NCBI GenBank assembly: GCA_023433655.1 | Contig: JAEYUE010000133.1 | Coordinates: 1 to 13,596 of the forward strand | Length of the DNA stretch: 13,596 nucleotides | From: Pseudomonadota bacterium | GTDB taxonomy: Bacteria > Pseudomonadota > Alphaproteobacteria > Caulobacterales > Caulobacteraceae | Direction: 5' to 3' | Shown here: positions 1 to 7,500 of the stretch, piece after piece | Numbering within the stretch: position 1 is the first letter of the stretch | How the letters are laid out: each line of letters starts with the position of its first letter | Program-made: the position numbers and the translations under genes | Notes under the pieces: model-generated | What the model was told of the DNA's origin: nothing | Database searches by the model: none | The model's input: the letters and a program-made list of their open reading frames with translations, nothing else

Positions 1-1
1 C

Positions 2-196
2 GTCGAAGCCGGCGCCCAGGGCCAGCACAAGATCGCCCGCGGCTACCTGCCCTCGCCGGTGTATTCGGCCCACTTCATCGCCGATCCGGCCCTGCGCGTC
101 CCGGTCGCCGACTACCTCGACCACGAACGGCCGGCGGTCGACGCCGAGATCGCCGCCCTCACCGAAGAGCTGTCGCCCTTCCGCCGGGGCGGCTGA
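2..196 (+). CDS. C-terminal end of FemAB-like / COG3146 (DUF482) acyltransferase-family protein, partial at left edge
   Basis: Only the last 64 codons are inside the window; the frame is open from base 2 to the TGA at 194-196. The residues around GAQGQHKIARGYLP, followed by YSAHFIADP and a helical tail ending SPFRRGG, match my memory of the C-terminus of the COG3146 / PF04339 'peptidogalycan biosynthesis' family. That family has a GNAT/FemAB-like acyltransferase fold and its substrate is not firmly established. The stop is 9 bp from the stop of the convergent membrane-protein gene. Proteins of this family often lie next to a HIT-family gene in alphaproteobacteria, as here, which supports the call. 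The enzymatic domain is outside the window, so activity cannot be judged. Confidence 0.75.
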   Translation, partial: VEAGAQGQHKIARGYLPSPVYSAHFIADPALRVPVADYLDHERPAVDAEIAALTEELSPFRRGG

Positions 197-205
197 GGGG
201 CGGGC

Positions 206-550
206 TCACTTGTCGCCGATGAACCAGCCGGCGATCCAGCTGACCACGCCGGTGACGATGGCCGCGCCGATGCCCGCCCACAGACCGTCGACCACAAAGC
301 CTCCCAGCAGCGCCGCCACCAGACCGATCACCGCCGCGTTCACCACCAGCAGGAACAGGCCGAAGGTGATCAGCGTCAGCGGAAAGGTCAGGACGGTCAG
401 GATCGGCCGCACCACGGCGTTGGCGATGCCCAGCAGCACGGCGGCCAGCAGCAGGCTGGGCGTGTCGCTGAACCCCACCCCGGGCACGACCTGGGCCGCC
501 AGCCACAGGGCCAGGCAGGTGACGAGAAACTGGACGATGAACCGCAGCAT
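206..550 (-). CDS. Small four-helix membrane protein, phage holin family 4 (PF04020, YvlD-like)
   Basis: This 114-residue protein is almost entirely hydrophobic, with four predicted membrane helices at about residues 4-24, 31-50, 57-77 and 87-107 and a short charged end (GDK). The motif IANAVVRPILTVLTFPLTLIT in the second and third helices is typical of the phage_holin_4_2 superfamily. Despite the name, these are widespread chromosomal inner-membrane proteins of unknown role and are not evidence of a prophage. The ATG at 550 was chosen because AGGGAG sits 6 bp upstream. An in-frame ATG at 577 would add nine polar residues but would put the ribosome binding site inside the gene. It is divergent from the HIT gene and converges on the FemAB-like gene. 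Confidence 0.85.
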   Translation of the reverse strand: MLRFIVQFLVTCLALWLAAQVVPGVGFSDTPSLLLAAVLLGIANAVVRPILTVLTFPLTLITFGLFLLVVNAAVIGLVAALLGGFVVDGLWAGIGAAIVTGVVSWIAGWFIGDK

Positions 551-649
551 GGCCGACTCCCTTACGACCTTGACCATAACACCCCAGGGCCGCCGGGGCT
601 CCCCTCCCCGCCTCTCCGTTGCTAGCCTCGCCCTCGACCGGAGCGCTCC

Positions 650-1087
650 ATGACCCTTCACGCCGCCTACGACCCCGACAACATCTTCGCCAGGATCCTG
701 CGCGGCGAGATCCCTTCGGTGAAGGTCTGGGAGGACGACGAGGTGCTCGCCTTCATGGACGTCTTCCCCCAGTCCGAGGGCCATGTGCTGGTGGTCTCGA
801 AGACCTCGCAGGCCCGCAACCTGCTTGAGGTCGAGCCGGAGGTGCTTGCCCGGCTGGCCGCCGCCACGCAGCGCACCGCCCGCGCGGTGGTGAAGGCGCT
901 GCGGCCCGAAGGCTTCCAGATCCTGCAGTTCAACGGCGAGGCCGGCGGCCAGACCGTCTTCCATCTGCATTTCCACATCGTGCCGCGCTGGCCCGGCCGC
1001 CCGATGAAGGGCCACGGCCACGCGCCCATGGCCGAGACCGGGGCCCTCCGCGCCCTCGCCGACCGCATCGCCGCCGCGCTCGATTGA
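650..1087 (+). CDS. HIT (histidine triad) family nucleotide hydrolase/transferase
   Basis: The 145-residue protein has the histidine-triad signature H105-x-H107-x-H109 inside FHLHFHIVPRW. The middle His is the expected nucleotidyl acceptor, and an upstream N95-G-E-A-G-G-Q segment is usual for the Hint/HIT branch. The N-terminal block NIFARILRGEIPSVKVWEDD is also characteristic, and the length is normal for a bacterial HIT protein. Such proteins hydrolyse adenosine phosphoramidates or related nucleotide conjugates in the cytoplasm; the natural substrate here cannot be read from sequence. The start ATG is preceded by GGAG at 6 bp spacing. The C-terminal 35 residues (GRPMKGHGHAPMAETGAL and a final helix) are the usual variable tail. 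It is transcribed towards the tRNA-Thr gene. Confidence 0.92.
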   Translation: MTLHAAYDPDNIFARILRGEIPSVKVWEDDEVLAFMDVFPQSEGHVLVVSKTSQARNLLEVEPEVLARLAAATQRTARAVVKALRPEGFQILQFNGEAGGQTVFHLHFHIVPRWPGRPMKGHGHAPMAETGALRALADRIAAALD

Positions 1088-1093
1088 CCCCGC

Positions 1094-1118
1094 CGCGCCC
1101 CGTCCGCATAAGGGCGCG
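1094..1118. repeat. Inverted repeat between HIT gene and tRNA-Thr (possible hairpin)
   Basis: CGCGCCC (1094-1100) and GGGCGCG (1112-1118) are perfect 7-bp complements with an 11-nt loop, starting 7 bp after the HIT stop and ending 12 bp before the tRNA. No T-run follows, so it is not a standard intrinsic terminator. It could slow or end transcription from the HIT gene, or be chance in GC-rich DNA. Confidence 0.35.
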
Positions 1119-1129
1119 TCGCCACGGAC

Positions 1130-1205
1130 GCCGGTTTAGCTCAGCTGGTAGAGCAGCGGTTTTGTAAACCGAAGGTCGCGGGTTCGATCCCTGCAACCGG
1201 CACCA
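1130..1205 (+). tRNA. tRNA-Thr (anticodon TGT)
   Basis: A complete 76-nt cloverleaf including an encoded CCA. The acceptor stem GCCGGTT pairs with AACCGGC, the D arm is GCTC/GAGC, the anticodon loop is TTTGTAA giving anticodon TGT (reads ACA), and the T arm is TCGCGGGTTCGATCCCTGCA with the conserved GTTCGA. Discriminator base A precedes CCA. The top pair of the anticodon stem is G27-A43, a mismatch, while the other four pairs are regular. The 3' CCA ends at 1205 and the stop codon of the convergent small gene begins at 1206, so there is no spacer. No duplicated tRNA 3' end was seen nearby, so no sign of integration at this site. Confidence 0.96.
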
Positions 1206-1685
1206 TCATCGCGGCGCCGACCTCGCCTCATGGAGGCGCGCGAACTGGGCTGCCGCGCCCGGCCCGAAGATCAGCGGATCGGCCGAATGGGCGTCCTCGA
1301 TCACGGCCAGCACCGCGTCGATGGCCTCCTCGCGCGTCGGCCGTTCACCGTGGATCAGCCGCTCCAGCGCCTCGGGCAGCCGCTCGCGGCGCTCCTGGGC
1401 CTGGCCTCTCAGGGCCTTTGCGCTCGGCCTCATCAGTTCAGGCAGCCGGGCGGGCCGCGACCGCTCGCCATCGGGGACGCCGGCGGTCGCCGCGAAATCC
1501 GGCAAGGCGCCCAGGGGCGGGCCGATGAAGTCCCGCCCGGCGCTCCTGGCCCCCAGGGGCCCGTGGCCCGGATTCAGCGATTCCGCCGCCTGCAGCTTGC
1601 CGCAGCGGCGGCAGCGGTCTGACAGATGGCGCTCCGACCAGTAGAAGTCGTGCCTGCAAAGCAACGGTTTGAGCGGCGACAACAT
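1206..1685 (-). CDS. Uncharacterised 159-residue protein with zinc-ribbon-like N-terminus
   Basis: I do not recognise the family. The N-terminus carries C10-x-H12 and C25-x-x-C28-G-K, a spacing compatible with one structural zinc site, in a basic, aromatic segment (CRHDFYWSERHLSDRC). Residues about 33-75 are rich in Gly, Pro and Ala and look disordered; residues about 85-150 form charged helices (ALRGQAQERRERLPEALERL, then REEAIDAVLAVIEDAHSAD). No signal peptide or membrane segment is present. Third codon positions are strongly G/C in this frame, which supports real coding, though five Arg codons are the rare AGG/AGA, more than expected here. The ATG at 1685 has a GGGGAA stretch 7 bp upstream. 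The gene ends flush against tRNA-Thr. A structural or nucleic-acid-associated role is possible but unproven. Confidence 0.7.
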   Translation of the reverse strand: MLSPLKPLLCRHDFYWSERHLSDRCRRCGKLQAAESLNPGHGPLGARSAGRDFIGPPLGALPDFAATAGVPDGERSRPARLPELMRPSAKALRGQAQERRERLPEALERLIHGERPTREEAIDAVLAVIEDAHSADPLIFGPGAAAQFARLHEARSAPR

Positions 1686-1708
1686 GGTGAACTTCCCCGG
1701 ACCTCGAC

Positions 1709-1737
1709 GATTCGCCGTATCCGCAAGGCTTTGTCAA
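1709..1737 (-). promoter_or_regulatory. Candidate promoter for the zinc-ribbon-like gene
   Basis: On the minus strand a perfect TTGACA (1732-1737) stands in the 76-bp gap after feoB. A 17-bp spacer leads to CGAATC (1709-1714), which is a poor -10. Caulobacter-type promoters often have divergent -10 elements, so the call rests mainly on the -35 and its position 24 bp before the ATG. It suggests the gene is not solely dependent on feoAB transcription. Confidence 0.3.
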
Positions 1738-1761
1738 CCATTGTTCTTCCGCGAGTAGGTT

Positions 1762-3630
1762 TCAGCCGCCGCCGAGCGCCACCGCCACGCGATAGGTGAT
1801 GAAGGCCGCCAGATAGGCCAGGGTGAACATGTAGGCGATCATCACCCACATCCACTTCCACGAGTTCGTCTCGCGCTTGACCACGCCGAGGGTGGCGACG
1901 CACTGCGGCGCGAAGATGTACCAGGCCAGGAAGGCGAGGCCGGTGGCCAGCGACCACTGGCTGGCCAGGGTCGTGGCCAGCAGCGAGGTGGCGCTCTCCG
2001 GGTCGGAGACGGCGTAGACCGTGCCGAGGGCGGCCACCGCCACCTCCCGCGCCGCCATGCCCGGGATCAGGGCGATGACCATCTGCCAGTTGAAGCCGAT
2101 CGGCGCGAACACCGGCTCAAGCCAGTGGCCCAGCATGCCGGCGAAGCTGTAGTCGATCGCCGGCAGGGTGGCGTTCTCGGGCGGATAGGGGAAGGTCGAC
2201 AACGCCCAGACCAGCACCATCAGGGGCAGGATGATCCGCCCTGCCCGTTCGAGGAAGATCCGGGCCCTGAGCCACAGATTGAACAGGACGCTTTTCAGAT
2301 CCGGCAGCTTGTAGGACGGCAGCTCCATCATGAACGGCTCGACCGCGCTCCTCCAGAACAGCTTGCGGATGACGAAGGCGACCGTCAGGGCGCTGACCAC
2401 GCCGGCCAGATAGAGGCCGAACATGACCAGCCCCTGCAGGTTGGCGAAGCCCCACACCGTCTGGTTCGGGATGAAGGCGGCGATGATCAGGGTGTAGACC
2501 GGAATGCGCGCCGAACAGGTCATCAGCGGCGCGACCAGGATGGTGGTCAGGCGGTCGCGCCGGTTGTCGATCACGCGCGTGGCCATCACCCCGGGGATGG
2601 CGCAGGCGACGCTTGACAGCAGGGGGATGAAGGCCCGCCCGTGCAGGCCCGCGACGCCCATGATCCGGTCCAGCAGGAAGGCCGCCCGGGCCATGTAGCC
2701 GAAATCCTCGAGCAGGATGATGAACAGGAACAGGATCAGGATCTGCGGCAGGAAGACCAGCACGCTGCCCACCCCGGCGATGAGGCCGTCGACGATCAGG
2801 CTCTGCCAGATGCCGTCGGGCATGACGCCGGCCACCAGCCCACCGAGCCCGGTCAGCAGGCTTTCGATGCCGTCCGCGGCGGGCGTGGCCCAGGCGAAGA
2901 CGGCCTGGAACATGACGAACATGACGGCGCTCAGGATCAGCAGGCCGGCCACGGGATGGAGCAGCAGGCCGTCGATCCGGCCGGTCAGGGTGTCCGGGCG
3001 CTCGGGCGGGCGGACGCAGGCCTTCATGATGCGCTCGGCCTCGGCCGCCTTGCCGCGCAGGGCCTCGGCGTCAGGCGGCGTCCAGCTGCCGGGCACGGTC
3101 GCGGCGGCCGAGGTCACGGCGGCCTCGACGGCGGCGACCAGTTCCTCGATGCCCCGCTTGCGCGTCGCCACCGTGGCGACGATCGGCACGCCCAGTTCGG
3201 CCTCAAGCCGCTCCAGGTCGATGCGCAGGCCTGTCCGCTGGGCGATGTCGTACATGTTCAGCGCCAGCACCATGGGCCGGCCGACCGCCTTCAGCTCGAG
3301 GATCAGGCGCAGGACGAGACGCATGTTGGTGGCGTCCGCGACCGCCACGATGACGTCCGGCGGGGTTTCCCCGGCCAGCCGCCCCAGCACCGCGTCCCGG
3401 GTGACTTCCTCGTCGGGGCTGCGGGCGCGCAGCGAATAGGTTCCCGGCAGATCGAGCACGGACAGGGTGCGGCCGCCGCTGCGGATGAAGCCCTCCTTCC
3501 GCTCGACCGTGACCCCGGCGTAGTTGGCCACCTTCTGGTGGGCGCCGGTCAGCGCATTGAACAGCGCCGTCTTGCCGCTGTTCGGATTGCCGACCAGCGC
3601 GACCCGGGCGCTGCGAAGCTGCATGTCCAT
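1762..3630 (-). CDS. feoB: FeoB ferrous iron transport GTPase/permease
   Basis: This 622-residue inner-membrane protein joins an N-terminal GTP-binding domain to a polytopic permease and imports Fe2+. The G1 loop is G14NPNSGKT21, the G2 threonine lies in VTVE (T41), G3 is D60LPG63, and G4 is N125MYD128, the usual FeoB form rather than NKxD. A helical guanine-dissociation-inhibitor region spans about 160-220. The Gate repeats follow, with GYMARAAFLLDRIM (311-324), the conserved cysteine C343 in SVACAIPGVMATR and C372 in PLMTCSARIPVY. It is shorter than the 773-residue E. coli protein, lacking much of the C-terminal extension, which is common in alphaproteobacteria. The ATG at 3630 overlaps the feoA stop (TGATG), implying translational coupling; M3 is the next possible start. 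Fur control is expected through feoA's promoter. No feoC was seen. Confidence 0.97.
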   Translation of the reverse strand: MDMQLRSARVALVGNPNSGKTALFNALTGAHQKVANYAGVTVERKEGFIRSGGRTLSVLDLPGTYSLRARSPDEEVTRDAVLGRLAGETPPDVIVAVADATNMRLVLRLILELKAVGRPMVLALNMYDIAQRTGLRIDLERLEAELGVPIVATVATRKRGIEELVAAVEAAVTSAAATVPGSWTPPDAEALRGKAAEAERIMKACVRPPERPDTLTGRIDGLLLHPVAGLLILSAVMFVMFQAVFAWATPAADGIESLLTGLGGLVAGVMPDGIWQSLIVDGLIAGVGSVLVFLPQILILFLFIILLEDFGYMARAAFLLDRIMGVAGLHGRAFIPLLSSVACAIPGVMATRVIDNRRDRLTTILVAPLMTCSARIPVYTLIIAAFIPNQTVWGFANLQGLVMFGLYLAGVVSALTVAFVIRKLFWRSAVEPFMMELPSYKLPDLKSVLFNLWLRARIFLERAGRIILPLMVLVWALSTFPYPPENATLPAIDYSFAGMLGHWLEPVFAPIGFNWQMVIALIPGMAAREVAVAALGTVYAVSDPESATSLLATTLASQWSLATGLAFLAWYIFAPQCVATLGVVKRETNSWKWMWVMIAYMFTLAYLAAFITYRVAVALGGG

Positions 3631-3899
3631 CAGGCGTCGGCCTCGAGGCGGATCGAGATGCTGGCGGCCTCATGCCGACGCAGGGCGACCCGCATGTCGT
3701 CGACCTTCATGGCGATGGGATTGCGGCCAAAGAGGCCCTCATGGAGCAGTTGCACCCGCGCGCCTTCGACGAAGCCCAGCTCCAGCAGGCGGCGCTCCAG
3801 CTCGGCGGTGTGTTCGTCCTCCCGATGATGGCATCCGACCCGAACGATGACGCCGGTCGCGCCCTTGCGGGCCTCGCTGAGTTTGAAGGTGTCGGACAT
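3630..3899 (-). CDS. feoA: FeoA ferrous iron transport accessory protein
   Basis: The 89-residue cytoplasmic protein has the FeoA SH3-like fold signature: ERRLLELGFVEGARVQLLHEG (about 35-55), then GRNPIAMKVDDMRVALRRHEA. It is thought to regulate or assist FeoB assembly and activity at the membrane. An acidic and His-rich turn (CHHREDEH, residues 23-30) precedes the core and could contact metal, although this is only a suggestion. The length is normal. Its TGA shares one base with the feoB ATG. The start ATG at 3897-3899 has only a weak GAG upstream. A Fur-box-like palindrome lies 34 bp upstream, so iron repression of the feoAB pair is likely. Confidence 0.94.
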   Translation of the reverse strand: MSDTFKLSEARKGATGVIVRVGCHHREDEHTAELERRLLELGFVEGARVQLLHEGLFGRNPIAMKVDDMRVALRRHEAASISIRLEADA

Positions 3900-3932
3900 G
3901 ACTCGGATCGCATGGCGCCGGTTGCGCCTTTC

Positions 3933-3947
3933 TGACAGTGATTATCA
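3933..3947. promoter_or_regulatory. Fur box between feoA and the cytochrome c gene
   Basis: Read on the minus strand, 3947-3933 is TGATAATCACTGTCA, a 7-1-7 inverted repeat matching the core TGATAATCATTATCA of the classical Fur box at 13 of 15 positions. It lies 34 bp before feoA and 94 bp before the divergent cytochrome gene. Fur represses feoAB in many proteobacteria when Fe2+ is plentiful. The box overlaps a possible feoA -10 (see next entry), the expected place for a repressor. Confidence 0.8.
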
Positions 3948-3968
3948 GGTGCGACCGGCAACCGTCCA
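3941..3968 (-). promoter_or_regulatory. Candidate feoAB promoter overlapping the Fur box
   Basis: On the minus strand TGGACG (3963-3968, four of six to TTGACA) is followed after 16 bp by GATAAT (3941-3946, five of six to TATAAT). The -10 lies inside the Fur palindrome, so Fur binding would block RNA polymerase. The -35 is weak; the call depends mostly on the -10 and on its location about 41 bp upstream of the feoA start. Confidence 0.4.
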
Positions 3969-4041
3969 GCCCGTCAAGGCGTCGCAGGTAGCGCCTGACC
4001 TGTCTCTTCGGCTATCACGGCGGAGAAGACCGGAGCCCGCC

Positions 4042-4527
4042 ATGAAACGCCTCGCCGTCGCCGCCGCCGTGCTGTTGCTATCCGCCTGCGGCGACCAGGG
4101 CGCCGACCACGGCAAGGCCGCGGCCTCGGACAGGCCGACCCCGACCCCGGCCGAGAAGGCCGCCCTCTTGGCGAGCCTGCCGGCCCCGTACAACGCCGCC
4201 GACCTCGACAACGGCCGCCGGGTCTTCGCCCGCTGCCGCGCCTGCCACACCCTCAACGAGGGCGGTCCCAACATGACCGGCCCGAACCTTTTCGGCCTGT
4301 TCGGCCGCGAGGCGGGCGGGCATCCCGGCTACAACTACTCGACCGTGGTCAGGGACGCGGACTTCCTCTGGGACGCCGAGCGGCTGGACCACTGGCTGGA
4401 AAACCCGCGGGAGTTCCTCCGGGGCAACAAGATGTCCTTCCCCGGCATCCCTGACGAGGAGGACCGTCGCGACGTGATCGCCTGGCTCAAGGTCGAGACG
4501 GGTTACGCGGCGCCCCCTGCCTCCTGA
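4042..4527 (+). CDS. Lipid-anchored class I cytochrome c
   Basis: The 161-residue precursor begins with a lipoprotein signal: MKR, a hydrophobic core, then the lipobox L13-S-A-C16, so Cys16 is the expected lipidated residue. A flexible linker (about 17-45) leads to a cytochrome c domain with the haem site C65-R-A-C68-H69. Further on are the GPNLFGLFGRE block and a probable distal axial ligand M131 in NKMSFPG. This pattern fits the cytochrome c2/c552 type, and anchoring would keep it at the periplasmic face of the inner membrane (or outer membrane if sorted by Lol) as an electron carrier, perhaps to a terminal oxidase; the partner is not shown here. The ATG has GGAG 6 bp upstream. A longer in-frame reading from 3847 would overlap feoA and bury the signal. 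It diverges from feoAB across a Fur box and ends one base from the RND gene stop. Confidence 0.9.
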   Translation: MKRLAVAAAVLLLSACGDQGADHGKAAASDRPTPTPAEKAALLASLPAPYNAADLDNGRRVFARCRACHTLNEGGPNMTGPNLFGLFGREAGGHPGYNYSTVVRDADFLWDAERLDHWLENPREFLRGNKMSFPGIPDEEDRRDVIAWLKVETGYAAPPAS

Positions 4528-4528
4528 C

Positions 4529-7500
4529 CTATTCCGCGGCGGCCGGAACCGCATCGTTGGCCGTCGCCTCCTGCGCCTCCCACTCCTCGATCTTGCGGGC
4601 GGTGTACTCCGGCGACTTGGTGAAGCGCGCCAGCACGCCGTAGATCACCGGCACGACGAAGAGGGTCAGCAGGGTGGCGAACATCGCCCCGGCGAAGATG
4701 ACCACGCCGATGGTCTGGCGGCTGCCGGCCCCCGCTCCCTGCCACAGCACCAGCGGCAGGGCCCCGAAGGCCGTGGCGATCGAGGTCATGATGATCGGCC
4801 GCAGGCGCAGGGTCGAGGCCTCGATGATGGCGTCGTGGATGGAGCGGCCCTGGTCACGCAGCTGGTTGGCGAACTCCACGATCAGGATGCCGTTCTTGGC
4901 CGCCACCCCGATCAGGATGATCAGGCCGATCTGGGAGTAGATGTTCAGGCTCGACCCGGCCATGACCAGGCCAAACAGACCGCCGGCGGCGGCCAGCGGC
5001 ACGGTCAGCATGATCACCGCGGGCGTGATCCAGCTCTCGAACTGGGCCGCCAGCACCAGAAAGACCAGCAGCAGGGCCAGGCCGAAGGCCCAGCCGACGG
5101 CGCTGCCCGCCTCCTGCTGGTCCCGCGTGGCGCCGCCCCAGCGCACCGTGGCCACGCCGGACGGCTGCCTGGCCGCCTCGTCCGTCAGGAAGGCCATGGC
5201 GTCGGCGATCGTGGTGCCGGGATTCAGGTCGGCGCTCAGCGAGATGCTGCGCTGCCGGTCCAGGCGCCGACGGTCCGGCGTGTCGCCCGACGTCTGTGTG
5301 GTGACCACGGACGAGAGCGGCACCAACTGGCCGGCGCCGGTCGAGACGTAGAGGGCCTCGAGGTCGCCGACCGAGCGACGGTTCTCGAGGTCGGTCTGCA
5401 GGATGACGTCGTATTCCTGGCCGCCGCGGATGTAGGTCGTCGCCCGCCGCGAGCCGAACATGGTCTGTAGCGTCCGCCCGATCTCCTGCGACGACACGCC
5501 CAGCGCCGCCGCCCGCTGCGGGTCGACGTCGACCAGCAGACGCGGCGCATTGGGCTCATAGTCGAGACGCGGCCGCGAGAATCCGGGATTGCGCTGGGCC
5601 GCGGCGAGGATGGGCTGCACCCATTCGAACATGTCCTCGTACTCGGCCCCGGTCAGGACCATCTCGATGGAGTTCGAGTTCCCGCCGCCGCGCTGGAAGG
5701 CGCCCGGCACGCTGACATTGACCTGGGCGTCGGTCTGGCCGCGCAGCTTCCGGTTCAGTTCCTGGGCGATGTCGTCGGCTGACCGGTTCCGCTCCGACCA
5801 GTCCTTCAGCGTCAGCACGGCGTTGCCCGAATTGAAGCTGCCGCCGCCGAAACCGGGCGCGGAAATGAGGTAGCTCTCGACCTCGCCCGACTGCCGGTAT
5901 TCCTCGAGGATCGGCTCGAGGCCCAGCATGATGCGCTTGGTATAGTCGAAGCCCGCGCCTTCCGGCCCCTGCACCCGACCGACGATGCGGCCGCGATCCT
6001 CGGGCGGCACCAGTTCGCTGGGCAGGGTCAGGAACATGGCCCCCGCGCCGGCGGCGACCAGCACGATCAGGCCGACCACCCCGCCCACGGCCGCCTTGCG
6101 GCCCAGCAGCATCGTCAGGGAGTTGCGGTAGGAGTTCTTCAGCGCATCCATGGCGCGGTCGACCCGGCGGGCGACCCAGCCCGAGCCCTTGGCCGGACGC
6201 AGGATCTTCGAGGCCAGCATCGGCGACAGGCTAAGGGCCAGGAAGGCCGAAAAGGCGACTGCGGCGGCGATGGCCGCGGCGAGTTCGACGAACAGCCGGC
6301 CCACATAGCCCGGCAGGAACAGCAGCGGCGCGAACACCGACAGCAACACGACCGTCGTGGCCACGACGGCGAAGAACACCTGTCGCGCCCCACGCTCGGC
6401 CGCCACCAGCGGAGGCTCGCCATGGTCGATCCGGCGCTGGATGTTCTCGGTCACCACGATGGCGTCGTCGACCACCAGGCCGATGGCCAGAACCAGCGCC
6501 AGCAGGGTCAGCAGGTTGAGCGAGAAGCCCAGCGGCGCCAGCACGATGAAGGTCGACAACAGGCAGATCGGCGCCACGATCGACGGGATGAAGGCGGCCC
6601 GCAGCGTGCCGAGGAAGATGAAGTTGACCAGCGCCACCAGCGCCATGGCGATGCCGATGGTGATCCACACCTCGTCGATGGCGTGGGCGGTGAAGACGGA
6701 GTTGTCCGATCCGACGACCAGCTCCGTCCCTTCCGGCAGGCTGGGCTGGATCTGCTCCAGCAGGTCGCGGACGCCTTCCGAGATGGCCAGGTCGTTCGAC
6801 TGGGCCTGGCGGGTGACGGCGAGGCCGATCTGGTCGAGGCCGTTGCCGCGGAACAGGCGGCGCTCCTCCTCCGGAGCCTCCTCGACCCGGGCGATGTCGC
6901 CGAGCCGGGTGACATAGGCCGTCTGCCCCTGCAGCGCCCCGCTGGCCGGCGCGGCCGAGCCGCCGCGCGCGCCGATCGGCAGCTGGCGGAAGTCCTCGGC
7001 CAGCGCATAGTTGCGCGCCACCCGCACGGTGTAGTTCTTCTCGCCGGAATCCAGCGCCCCCGCCGGCAGTTCGACGTTCTGGCTGGTCAGGGCCGACTCG
7101 ACGTCGGTGACCGTCAGGCCGCGCGCCGCCAGGGCGGCAGGGTCCAGCCAGATGCGCATCGAGTATCGCTGCTCGCCGTAGATCTGGACCTGCGCCACGC
7201 CCGGCACCGTCGCCAGGCGGTCCAGCAGGTAGCGGTCGGCGTAGTCGGTCAGCGCCAGCCGATCCATCTCGCTGGAGCGCAGGAACAGGATCATGATCGG
7301 CTGACTGTCGGTGTCGGCCTTGGCCACCTCGGGCGGGTCGGCCTGGTCGGGCAGACTGCCCACCACGCGCGAGATGCGGTCGCGCACATCGTTGGCGGCG
7401 CTGTCGATGTCGCGGTCCAGCGAGAACTCGATGCGGACGCTGGAGCGCCCGTCCCGACTGGTGGAGTTGATCCGCTCGACGCCCTGGATGCCGGCGATGC

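Noticed and set aside
206..550. Holin-family name taken as a sign of a prophage
   Set aside because: PF04020 proteins are common chromosomal membrane proteins and no other phage gene is present.
206..1021. An extended 271-residue reading of the small membrane protein
   Set aside because: The extra N-terminal part is antisense to the HIT gene; the ATG at 550 has a good ribosome binding site and gives the normal family length.
1130..1205. tRNA-Thr as an attachment site for a mobile element
   Set aside because: No integrase gene or second copy of the tRNA 3' end was seen in the window, and the flanking genes look like ordinary chromosome.
2641..3828. Long plus-strand open frame (395 codons) opposite feoB/feoA
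   Set aside because: It lies antisense to the strongly recognised feoA and feoB; composition is an Asp/Gln/Arg/Ala/Gly-rich mirror of the codons beneath, with no domain.
3847..4041. N-terminal extension of the cytochrome c by 65 codons
   Set aside because: It would overlap feoA and run through the Fur box, and it would hide the lipoprotein signal; the ATG at 4042 has a good GGAG.
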